From positions 145,439 through 209,438 of the forward strand of contig VWZS01005959.1 of NCBI GenBank assembly GCA_013397075.1: a stretch of DNA of 64,000 nt, written 5' to 3'. Within the stretch, counting starts at the first letter, position 1, and each line of letters begins with the position of its first letter. The translations under genes and the position numbers were made by a program. The notes below the pieces were generated by a model. That model searched no databases, was not told the origin of the DNA, and saw only the letters and a list, made by a program, of their open reading frames with translations. Source of the DNA: Rhabdornis inornatus. Lineage: Eukaryota; Chordata; Aves; Passeriformes; Rhabdornithidae. This document shows positions 1-9,612 of the stretch, piece by piece.

Positions 1-245
1 GGAGCCGAGCCGCAGCCCCGGGGGCGGACTCTGAGCCCACCGGAGTGCGGCTTTGGCGGAAAGGAGCGTGCTGCGCAGCCAGCGCTATCGAGCTGCAGTG
101 TCCGGGTGCGCGGAGCTGCCGCTGGCACGGCTTGGCTTCGTTTCGGATGAGTCAGAAGGATTTTTTTTTCTTCTACTCTGCGAGAGCAGGGTGTGGCTTT
201 CTGGGAAGCTAACCGGAGTGCTGGCCCGAGGAAAGCTGGTGTAGA
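1..245. promoter_or_regulatory. GC-rich, CpG-bearing left edge (possible CpG island border)
   Basis: The first ~245 bases are clearly richer in G+C and CpG than the next 49 kb, with repeated GCGC, CCGG and GCCG steps. Such a local rise in a bird genome usually marks the flank of a CpG-island promoter. No coding exon is recognisable on either strand. If human gene order holds, the gene to the left of EHBP1 is TMEM17, transcribed away from it, so this could be the upstream flank of the TMEM17 promoter. That identity is inference from synteny; the sequence itself shows only the composition. Confidence 0.35.
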
Positions 246-304
246 ACCGCTGTGCTTCCATGTAGATAAATCCGGGAGAATGATGGTCCGCGATGACAGC
301 CGGC

Positions 305-345
305 GGGGGGGGGGGGGGGGGGAAAAAAATTCNGGGGGGGGGGGG
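305..345. repeat. Two poly-G runs around an ambiguous base
   Basis: G18 at 305-322 and G12 at 334-345 are separated by A7 and a short spacer holding an N at 333. The sequence could form a G-quadruplex on the + strand. The ambiguous base shows that the assembly is uncertain here, so run lengths should not be trusted. Confidence 0.85.
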
Positions 346-777
346 AGTGAAAATAATTCTGTGTTGCCACAGTGGATATGAATGACTCATTTTACGAGAG
401 ATGCCGGTGTAACTGAGCCGGGAAATACCTTTTCATCAAGGAATCTGTGTGTGCTACTCTGAAGTTAAAAACTGTGGTGAGACCAACACAGCTATTCTAG
501 CCGAGTCAGCTTTGTCCCTTACATGAGGTTTCATGGAATCACAATAAATTAATAATGTAAACCCAACTTCTCTTTGTGCTTCTTTTATTTGGAAAATGAA
601 GGCCCCCTGGAAATGAGGTAATTTGCTCGCTAGGCTTTTCAATCACCTTAGGGCCTGATTCCTTCGAGAAGAAAAAGGATGCCATTCTTAGGCGTGCAGC
701 AATTATTTTCTGTGGAACCAGAATGAAAGAGAGCAGCTTGTGCCTTTTCCTATGAAAAATTTTCTGTACCTAATGTG
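346..777. other. Intergenic, no feature seen
   Basis: Ordinary AT-rich single-copy-looking sequence with short chance reading frames only. I see no splice-bounded exon, repeat family or RNA gene. Confidence 0.6.
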
Positions 778-778
778 A

Positions 779-1045
779 CATAGAATTATAGGATGGTTAG
801 GGTGGGAAGGGGACTTAAAGACCACAGTGTTCCAAGCCTCTTGCCATGGGCCAGGACACCTTCATTGGGCCAGACATACCAGCTCACTTCTCCTGCTCCC
901 CACCTCACATCATGTTCAGCTTCTTCCCGTGGTGATCATGCTCCAGTATGACTTTCCAAACTCAGTTATCTCCAACTAAATAATTTAAAGCCTAGTTTAA
1001 ATTTAATTCCATCCTATCCCACTGGGACAACTACAGAGAAAGATG
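779..1045 (-). mobile_element. CR1 LINE 3' fragment, old
   Basis: Read on the minus strand, this ends with the typical CR1 tail: the + strand begins CATAGAATTATAGGATGG and goes on to the degenerate equivalents of the 'ccttaaagaccac..ttccaa' and 'gccatgggccaggacacc' blocks. Further in, 'tagtttaaatttaattcc' followed by 'cctatcccact..acaactacag' fits the next CR1 block. Divergence is high and the inner boundary is approximate. CR1 is the dominant LINE of birds; copies are usually 5'-truncated 3' ends like this one. Confidence 0.75.
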
Positions 1046-3569
1046 GCTAAACAAGCAGGAGTTCTGAGAAATCTGTTTGGCTTTTGAGCTGATGAATGGT
1101 GTGATATTGACAACAGATACTTTCCTAAGGACTTCTCCAAACATGCCAGCAGGAATCTGCATTAAAAAACAATTTAAATCACAGAAGAATTTAATGATTA
1201 TTTTTGTATTTGAGGAAACTTTATCAAAGTCAGCATTAACAATGGGTTTCTGAAATTTAAAAAGTGCAGTCTCTATCAGTTATCTTGCGAATTGCCAGTA
1301 GGTGCTGGAAATAATTTCCTTTCAGGCTAAACAACTGTAATGGTGACTTTTGCACTGTTTAGCCAATATCTTCATAAGACAGGGGCAAGGTGAGGAATCT
1401 GTATGAGATTTTCAATGAGATTGCCAGAAATTTTGTTTTACTGTTGTTGCCTTGGTCCTGACCTGATTAACCACTCTTCAAGTTGAGGAAACTCTCATCC
1501 CATACTCTCAACTACTAGACACAAGAAACACGCTTATATGAATTAAAAGTGTGGCAGAGTTTTGATTAAGTCAGATATTCATGGAAGTCTCAAGGTTTTT
1601 TTCATTGTAAAATTTGGTGGCATATAAAAAGTTCAGGCTACAAGGATTTTCCTTTTGATTACTTTTTCTGAATGAAAGATGGAAGAATTTTTCCTGAACT
1701 ACACAATATTATGCCTTTTCCTGATGCCAGTGGCTTTGAGTGGGGACCCATATCTTCCAAATACTGCTTGTCTTATGTTCCCCAATTCTGTAAACCTTCA
1801 AGCTTGCAGCCAGGTATCCTGCCAGCAGCTCTGCAGCAGCCAATGCTATTTTGCAGAATTGGGCTCTGCCCTTGTCAAAACTGAAGCAATCCAGCTTAGT
1901 AGCCATGAAAATGTAAAACAGAGGAATAGGTAAAGGAAAGGCTGATGGCATGCAGACACCACAAGAAATGTATGGATTTGCCATGTAGACTCAGCTTCCA
2001 GACTCAAGGTGTGACTCTGTGATATTTGGCAGCCTTCCATTTTCAACAGATGGCCCAGCATCCTGCATATCCCCACAAAATAAAGTTATGGACATTTTTG
2101 CTTAATATTTTTGTTTGTGCAGACACTTAAAATATTCCCGGAAGAGAAACTCTTTGTTTTTACTAGTTCTGTTTGATTTTTGTTAGACTACAGCCTCCCA
2201 TTTTTAAATTTTTATCTTTCAGCAATTTAAAAGACAGAATTCTTTTGATTTTCTGTAGGAAGGGATGGAGATCACCTCTTCCAGCAGAAGAAAACCTTAA
2301 AACTTGAAAACTTCAGAATACCTGGGGCATCTCCATTGACACATCAGAGCTTTCTGTAACAGAAGGGCAAGAATCTGTGCCATAAGGAGTGGGAGAAGGG
2401 AAAACACTGAATTGTTACATGGCTGTAACAGAGACCATGACCATCTGCATAAATAGTGTCACGTTTCCAGCTGCTGTGACAAAAGCTTGTCTTTTTAAAT
2501 TTTTTCTTTTTTTCTTTTTTTTTCTTAATGGAGAAGCATTCCCTTACTGAATCTCTGTCTATCCCCAAATGGATGTTTATGTAGAAATAACCAGATTTCC
2601 AATTCTCTGTGCTTCAAAATAAGATACTGAAATATGAAACTGGAAGAAATAGGCTCACAGTGGCACAGCATTTTAAATGACTGTTTTATTTCTCCCCACA
2701 TGTGCTAGCTATAAATAAAACGAAAGTCTCTGAAAAATCTGCCCGAAAGCTTTAAATCAGAGAAATAGTGGATCTTTGTGTATCCACAGCAGTGCAACTA
2801 ACTTGGTAGACACGAGGCTGGCTCTCAGACCAATGCTCCTAGGGCTCTCTGGCAACAACACAAAGCCATAAACACCAGATGCAGTATATCTATCAAAATG
2901 AAATATCAGCAGTTTTGCACAACTGGCACTTCAGCAATGCAGGGTTCATTTGAATAGTTCCAGTGGTTTACCTTTGCACCTGAATCACAATTGCTGTATT
3001 TCTCAAGGTGTTGGTGTGGAATCTCACAAAAGCTATTTTCCCTGGCATGCCTGTTTTGCTGTCTCCTAATGTGTGTGAGCAACAGAAATTACTCTCCTTC
3101 TTGCTTTCTCCCTAATACCTGCCTGGTATTTTAGCAGAAATGCTGGAAAAGATGTGAAAAATGCTGCTGAGCCAAGTTATGTGCAGGCAGGCAGAGTACA
3201 GGCTTGCTTCCTTCTCATGTTTTCAGAATAAAGTAGCAGATTTGGAGTTTTAACAAATTACAGATTCCATGAAGACTCTAATGTGTGATTGAAAAGATCA
3301 TGTTATTAGCTGTGCCAATGTCTGCCAGAGTAATTTCACAGTTGTGCTTCTGCCTTGTGATACACCAGGACAGTGTTTTTTTTCTCTGTGTCGCTTGTGC
3401 AGGTTTTCATCTCACACCTACGGGATATTTGTGTCTGGTAAACAATTATTGTTGCTGATGAGACTGAGCCCAGGTCCTTGTGTCAAGTATTATCAAGTAC
3501 ATATCACTGCAGGGATTCCATGCATTAAATATATATTGGCTATTTTAGTCTTAAGCATAAAGACAGCAG
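1046..3569. other. Intergenic, no feature seen
   Basis: AT-rich sequence without a recognisable gene, LTR or CR1 fragment. Short open frames (such as 1672-1933 on + and 1709-1984 on -) overlap on both strands and look like chance. Confidence 0.6.
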
Positions 3570-3680
3570 GAAAAAAGAAGAAAGAAAAAGAAAGAAAAGA
3601 AGAAGAAGAAGAAAAGAAGAAGAAGAAGAAGAAGAAGAAGAAGAAGAAGAAGAAGAAGAAGAAGAAGAAGGAGAAGAAAG
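3570..3680. repeat. (AAG)n microsatellite
   Basis: About 110 bases of nearly pure AAG/GAA repeat, preceded by degenerate AAAG units and ending in GGAGAAGAAAG. The lysine/glutamate-rich and serine-rich open frames over it are artefacts of the repeat. The purine/pyrimidine strand asymmetry could support triplex DNA. Confidence 0.95.
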
Positions 3681-6600
3681 GGCTGTTACTTGCTCCTCAG
3701 ATTGAATTTCTTCTTGCTGTAATTGGCATTTTGTTAGAGCCACTCCCTAGCTTGTTTTATTTTGCTGATTCGTAGCTTTGTTGAGCATTCTGGGAAAGTC
3801 TGAAAGCTGGCATGGCTATTAAACAAGTTTTACTGTTTGTGTTGCAAAAGTGTTCAAGATTTTCATGGTGGATTTTGAGCCAGGTTCTCACTAAAGATCC
3901 TTGATGGGGCTTCAGCCTTGGTCTTATCTTTGCATAGATAGGCAAGCTGATCTTTCATGCAGTAATTTTTACTGTCTAAGTATTACTTGTACAATCCAAA
4001 CTAGTTAGAGAGGCTTCACCTCTCCTCTCTTGGTGGGTTCCCCCAGAAGGCTGTTCACAGGAAGGGGCAATGTGCTTGCTGAATGTGTCTGTCCTTCTCT
4101 ACTGATTACCACTAGAGTCTCATTGTTTTGCTAAATCAAGGTGCACAAAAGTTTTAAAATTTGATTCTTTACAGAGCTGTAAGCTCTCCCAGATGTTGCT
4201 TTGTGGGTCTGAGCTCCTCGAGATCATCAGGCTGTTTGTGTTCCCTGGGTACCACACCAAATGCCTCACCTGTAATCTGTGTAACTCTTGCTAAATGGCT
4301 TCCTGGGACATGGACCCTGGCATTTCCAGTGCTTTCTCTCTTTATTGCAGAATCCAAAGATGGCTTGGTATTTAAAAATTTACCTCCAATCTGTATCAGC
4401 TGTGCAAAGGCAGAATTGATTTTGCTGTTGCACACTGGTGACAGGTCCCTGTAATAGTTGCTTTGTACATCCTTTGCAATTAGCTCAAGCCTGAATCCTG
4501 GGAGAGTGATGGAGGATAACACTTGTAACTTGATAGTTTAGGAAAAAAGAAGCCACAAGGCAGAGAGGGCTGTTGTTTAGTTAACAAACTGATCTCAGGG
4601 TTAAGGCTTTTATTTTTAGTCTTCAAATTCCTGTTTGGACAATTACATAAATGCCTAATATCAACAGTGTGAGTATGCCACACTTTCTGTGGAATTTAAA
4701 TGGGAGTGGCAGCCACACCTGAAATTGAGGTTAGATATTTGGATTCTTTGATATACATTTGGATGTCTAAATGTGGATTTCTAAGTGAGAACAATCTCTC
4801 TCTGCTTTGAAGCTTTGCGGAATACAAAGGTACGTATGAATATGAGGGTGGTGTGTTCTCAGGTCAGTATCACTGCGTTTCCTTTGTTCTTTTTGCCCAG
4901 GCCAGCTTCATCCTTGTGAGAGTGAGAGGTTGTGAGAATGACTGGGAATCCCACAAATCTCAGTGCCTAGGAACAGCAGAGTTCTGGTTCAGGGCCTTTA
5001 GCTCCCAACAATGTGGGTTATGCTTTTGGGGATGTTAATGCAACACCACTGCAACCTACAATATCACTCTGTTGTGATGTGGGTTTGGCTCTCTACTTAC
5101 TTTTATTCCATAATCTGTTGCCTTTAGGCTCTTTGCTGTGTTTCCAGACAAAACAAACTTGGCTCAAGTTCTCATCAAGTAGTAAGAAGAAAGAATATAG
5201 TGACTCTCAGAAGCTCCAAAGAGCACTTACATTTTCAACTGTTTAAAGAAGGACCTTGTTATTGGTGGGTACGTGCTGGCTACTTGTGCCATTGCACCTT
5301 AGTCTCAGCTGTTATAGTTACTGTCATAGTACAAATGATAATTTTGAACTCCCCAGCCTGCTGTCTTTGAAATGTAAAATTTCTATATTTCTTCTGTAGA
5401 TTGAGTTCCTCATGGAACCAGAATCTATAAAGTGGTGCTTAAGACTGGAGAAAGTCTAGAGGAATTCTTGCTATAAAGATGTTGCTTAAAAACAAGGGAT
5501 TTCTTTCCTGGATGCTGAATTGTTCTCATTCACAGTGGAGGACAGGACTGAAGGATCAAATTCAGCTTGCAGGCTTGTCCTCTTCCCCCAGAAATGCTTT
5601 ATTACAGAACTAAATTAAGAGCAAATTTCCCCCTCAAACTCTGTCTTACAAGGTCATGCCTGCCTTTATGAAATATTCAATCTGCAGCTGCAGGATTTAT
5701 TACAACAGTATTTTAAAACACATATGCTGGTGCAGCAGCTCTAATTAGAAATGCCCTGAGCTCACTGTGAAGGCCAAGTGTTGTTTCCAAACTGCAGTAT
5801 CCACATCAAGAGGCAAGTTTATACATGTTGGAAGGACAAAGAGATACCTGTGGAAAAAACTGGAGTCTGCTGTGAAGTGCTGCTGTGCTGTGATTTCTTA
5901 CTTCTTTAATTTGAATTAGCTCAGTTTCAGTCAGATTTTTGCCTTGGTAGAATTACTGAGTTGCAGCAGTTTAGTAGAGATGGAAGACCAGGGCTAAAAC
6001 CTTCAGCTTTGTGTTACACTGTGACCAGTTACGTACTCTGCCGCTGTGGCCAGTAAGAAGTAATTATAATAGAAGGTGGACTGATGCTGGATGTTTATCA
6101 CAGTAAGGGTCCCCTGCTTCCCTTTTGAGGAAATCTAGCAGGCAGACACAGGAAAAAATGCAGGAGATGAATACACCAGAAGAGTTCTGTTGTACACTAC
6201 AAACTGCCCACCATGGTACCAGGCAGCCTGTGTTTGTTACACCTAAAGAATATCTCCTTTCCTTGAATATGAAACATGGCAACTCACTGTAGGAGGGGTC
6301 AGCATTGACACTGCTGTCCTGCAGGGATAACAGGAATTTACCAAAGCAGAGCAACAGATGCCTTGAGAGATGCGAGTGTGATTAACTCCATAAATACGTA
6401 TTAGGAAATCATGGGCAGTGTTCTAACTGTAATGAATTTCCCCTGAGGGAAAGTATGCCTGAGTAAAGAAATCAGAAAGAACTTGATGCCGAATGCAGAA
6501 TGGAAGAGAATTACTGTGAGGCTGGAGTCTATCCACATTTTTTTCTCAGCAGTCTTTTCCTTTGAATACTGAGATAAGGAGCTATTTCTCTTCATTTTAT

Positions 6601-7859
6601 TATCGTCTAATCTCCAAAATCTGTATCACTTTCCTAAAACATACTAGCATGTATCATGTGCATATGTAGCATTCCCTGGGAGCCTTATTACTGCTTTATA
6701 GTCACTGCAGGTGAATTTGTTTATAAAAAGGCAAGCACCTACTTGAGACAGCAGAAGTGAGTATTTGCTCCTGTGCTGAAAGTGGATTTCTGAGTGTTAT
6801 AATATAAAGGAGGTGATTTTTTTTTCTACAAAACTGTGAGACCAAAGAACCCTGGAGGCACATTCAAGCAGTCCTCAGAAAGACTGTTTATAATAAAGTC
6901 TCACTTGTCAGACATGGAGAGCCTTTAATATCTCATCTGGGTTAGCTGCTTGAGTTTGCAAATTAGCCCTAAAGCTGCTGGTTTTTCCATGGCGTTCAGC
7001 CGTGCCTCAAGAAATCCTAGTGTAAGAGCCACTGAAAAAATTTCCTAGACAGTCCCTTCTCATCAGTGTGTCCTGGCATAAGGTGATGAGATATTCCTGC
7101 ATCCTGATGATGCTTGCTTGCAGGAGCATCTGTTGGCACCAGACATAGCACAGAGGAGCTCATGAATTGCCCCAGTGTGAAATCAGATTAGAGGAGCACA
7201 AAGCTGTCTTAAAACTGCCTTGTGCCAGGAGTGGGTTCTGGCGGCCTCAGAGCCTGGACTGACAACAGTTTATCCCAGCCATTGTGTACCAAAATGTCGT
7301 TCTGGCAAAGGGTGGAATCAGTCAACTGAAAAAAACTGTCGTTCTGTTATTTCCATTCTGATCTCAATGTTTCTTTACTATTCCACAGTGAACTTCACCG
7401 GTAAATATCTTAGAGCAGTTTTTGGTTTTTTTTCTTTCTGTGTGCCTTTTAGAGCAGAGAGAAGGACCAGTGCCCAGCTTAAAACCAGCTTCAGTTCAGA
7501 ATGCCAGGTTATGTGTGAGAGAAGGCTCGTCAGCGACAGTTTTCAGTGCAATGGGTAAAAAGCTGTAATTCCTTGGGGCTGGCTTCATTATGCTATAAGT
7601 AGACAACCAGTGTAGCCCTACCTTCAGTCCTGTGTGCAGCCAGGGTCCTGACAGCACTAGGCACTCTGCTTAAGTGGATTAAATACATAGTTTGGGGATT
7701 TTTGGATAAGGAAGAGCTTTAAACTTGCACATGAAACAAGCCATATAACTCCACTAGGCACTTCTGCAGTGAGGCCTAATGGAATGAGAGCTTGTTTCTT
7801 GTCCAGTTTAATTCGATTGGGCTCAGCACCTGCTTAAGAGCTCTGCTGAGTTTAGGCTA
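3681..7859. other. Intergenic, no feature seen
   Basis: Single-copy-looking AT-rich sequence. Open frames reach only about 110 codons and none resembles a known domain. No CR1, LTR or RNA gene recognised. Confidence 0.6.
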
Positions 7860-8260
7860 AATAATAACTTTTCATGTGGGAATGCTGCAGAAAGGATAAT
7901 GATCACGAGAGTCTGGATGATAGCAAAGGCTTCATTCCGCCTGCTGCCTATGAGCCTCAGCTCATATGCTTTAACATTAATAAGATGTTGAGACGTAGAT
8001 TTTAGTTGAAGTAGAATTTTTCATCAGATTTCTTTAACTTGGGTTTTGCCCCTTTTTGTCTATGTCTAAGTGTCTTTCTAGTCTCAAATACTTCAGAGAA
8101 ATCATAATTTTAAAATCCTTTTCTGACTGCCCCTGAATTTGCAATCATGACTTTAATCAGATTTAAATGCTATTCGATTTGTAAATGTCGGCTGATATTT
8201 GGGCTGATTAATTTCACATACTGATTTCTGGAAACTGCAATACTCCATTTCACAGACAAA
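7860..8260. promoter_or_regulatory. Candidate conserved regulatory element
   Basis: This stretch is dense in homeodomain- and POU-like words: CATTAATAAG, CTTTAATCAG, ATTTAAATGC, ATTTGTAAAT and GCTGATTAATTTC. It contains no repeat and lies far from any exon. Such clusters are typical of developmental enhancers, but clustering of short words in AT-rich DNA is weak evidence. The call is from motif content alone and needs cross-species conservation to stand. Confidence 0.25.
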
Positions 8261-8577
8261 TACTGCCCCAGCATATGGAAAATGGCAAGTTGTCCAGCTG
8301 CTTTCGGGCTCCCAAGTAGAGATGCATTAAAAAGATCTGGCTTTTCTGCATGTTTCCACCTTCTGAAATGTCTTTGCAGCTATTATATTGATAGAAACAG
8401 AGATTCTCAGATAATTTGTACAGTTGAGAGTTTGTGACATACTAGGATATCTCCAGAAGTCCAGAAGATTGATACATCTATATCTAACATCTGTAAAATA
8501 TCTATGTCTTTTTTTCCCAGGTATTTCTCAGAAGGTGCCTTAACATGTCTCTGTCATGCTCAAGCCAAATTAGGAGC

Positions 8578-9205
8578 TGTTGGGAAGGACGAAAATTTAA
8601 GAGAAAAGTTTTACAGATATACAGAAGGTTCTATAGGAATGAAAGCAAGTTTTGATATAGAAGAAAAGAATTGCTGAGCCAGTCTTACTGGGTAACTAGA
8701 AGGCAAAGAGCAAGTGAGTTGGAAGGGGCTTTTATGGCTTAGAGCAAAGGATAAATCCACCTCAAACAAAAGATGTTTTTACCAAATGAAAGGATTTTCA
8801 CAGTCAAACAAGAAAGCCAATGTTGCAAGTAGAGAAAAGGTTTCAGAATTTTCTACTGCAAGAAAACTGAAAAACAACTTCTAGCTTAAACTGTAGCATA
8901 CTAACCTTTTGTGATTGGAACATAGTAACATGAATATGGCAATGTTAGTAGTTATGATAGGTTATATGTAAATGTAAAAGGTATTGTGTATGATGTTGAT
9001 TGGTTGTTATGTAATAAGATGCACAGCAGAGAAAGAGATAGAATGCTTTGTAACATGAATAGATTTGGGCTTCAGGACACACAGCTTGCCTATAGCCAGC
9101 AGCTATAGGCTCACCCATGACCCTCAACTGCTGTAACCTCGTCTATGCAATAAACGGCATTTTAAGAACTGTCTGAAGCCTCCATCTGTCCGTCAGGCTC
9201 TTACA
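8578..9205 (+). mobile_element. Solo LTR of an avian endogenous retrovirus (copy 1)
   Basis: A 628-bp segment begins TGTTGGGAAGG and ends ..CTCTTACA, the TG...CA ends of a retroviral LTR. It is flanked by AGGAGC (8572-8577) and AGAAGC (9206-9211), a 6-bp target-site duplication with one mismatch. A polyadenylation signal AATAAA lies at 9149-9154, followed by a U5-like part containing 'cctccatctgtcc'. It aligns by eye with the LTR at 24756-25429 in its start, in the block around 'ggttatatgtaaatg', and around the poly(A) signal. No gag, pol or env sequence is attached, so it is a solo LTR left by recombination. The original provirus was in + orientation. Confidence 0.75.
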
Positions 9206-9322
9206 AGAAGCAATTGTTTGTTCTCAGGTAAAATTCTGATCCTGCTGAGAGCAAGAGAAGTTTGGTTGGTGGGAGTCAGGTATTTGGCTGGTTTCTTTCA
9301 ATTGTTATCTGCAACATGCTTC

Positions 9323-9395
9323 CTATTTTGCTTTTTGAATATATCACTGAGCTTCCTCAGTGGAAGATCAGTGATATATTCAAAAAGCAAAATAG
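9323..9395. repeat. 73-nt near-perfect hairpin
   Basis: Arms 9323-9350 and 9368-9395 are perfect reverse complements over 28 bases (left arm begins CTATTTTGCTTTTTG). Inside them, after one mismatch, 5 more pairs form (9352-9356 with 9362-9366), leaving a 5-base loop TCAGT. Arms this perfect in noncoding DNA mean either a recent templated inverted duplication or a selected RNA hairpin. A microRNA-like precursor is possible but unproven. Confidence 0.9.
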
Positions 9396-9415
9396 TAAGA
9401 GGTTGTGATTTATGC

Positions 9416-9452
9416 AGAGCCTGAGAGCCTGAGAGCCTGGAGCCTGAATGAG
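9416..9452 (+). repeat. Short tandem GAGCCT repeat
   Basis: Four to five imperfect copies of a GAGCCTGA unit (gagcctgagagcctgaga, then gcctggagcctgaatgagcc). The repeat sits between the 73-nt hairpin and two further inverted repeats. Confidence 0.8.
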
Positions 9453-9522
9453 CCTTTGATCACCAGCTATGGTTACTATTTCTGTCTATTCTTCATCACT
9501 TCAGACACTAATAGTCAATGTG

Positions 9523-9540
9523 CCCTGTGGATCCACAGGG
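9523..9540. repeat. Perfect 18-bp palindrome
   Basis: CCCTGTGGATCCACAGGG is fully self-complementary, centred on GGATCC. It is part of a run of inverted repeats between 9323 and 9612. Confidence 0.9.
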
Positions 9541-9581
9541 TGCTCACTCTTGTTGTGGCAATATAATTCAGTGGTTAGTGT

Positions 9582-9612
9582 GCAATCCTGTGTCTTCCAC
9601 ACACAGGATTGC
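9582..9612. repeat. 12-bp stem inverted repeat, 7-nt loop
   Basis: GCAATCCTGTGT (9582-9593) and ACACAGGATTGC (9601-9612) are exact reverse complements around the loop CTTCCAC. It is the third inverted repeat in under 300 bp. Confidence 0.9.

Noticed and set aside
3344..3775. Lys/Glu-rich 143-codon frame
   Set aside because: Its middle is the (AAG)n microsatellite; the rest has no coding character.
9323..9612. CRISPR-like array or transposon terminal repeats
   Set aside because: The inverted repeats differ from each other in sequence, no spacer-repeat periodicity exists, and the genome is a bird's.
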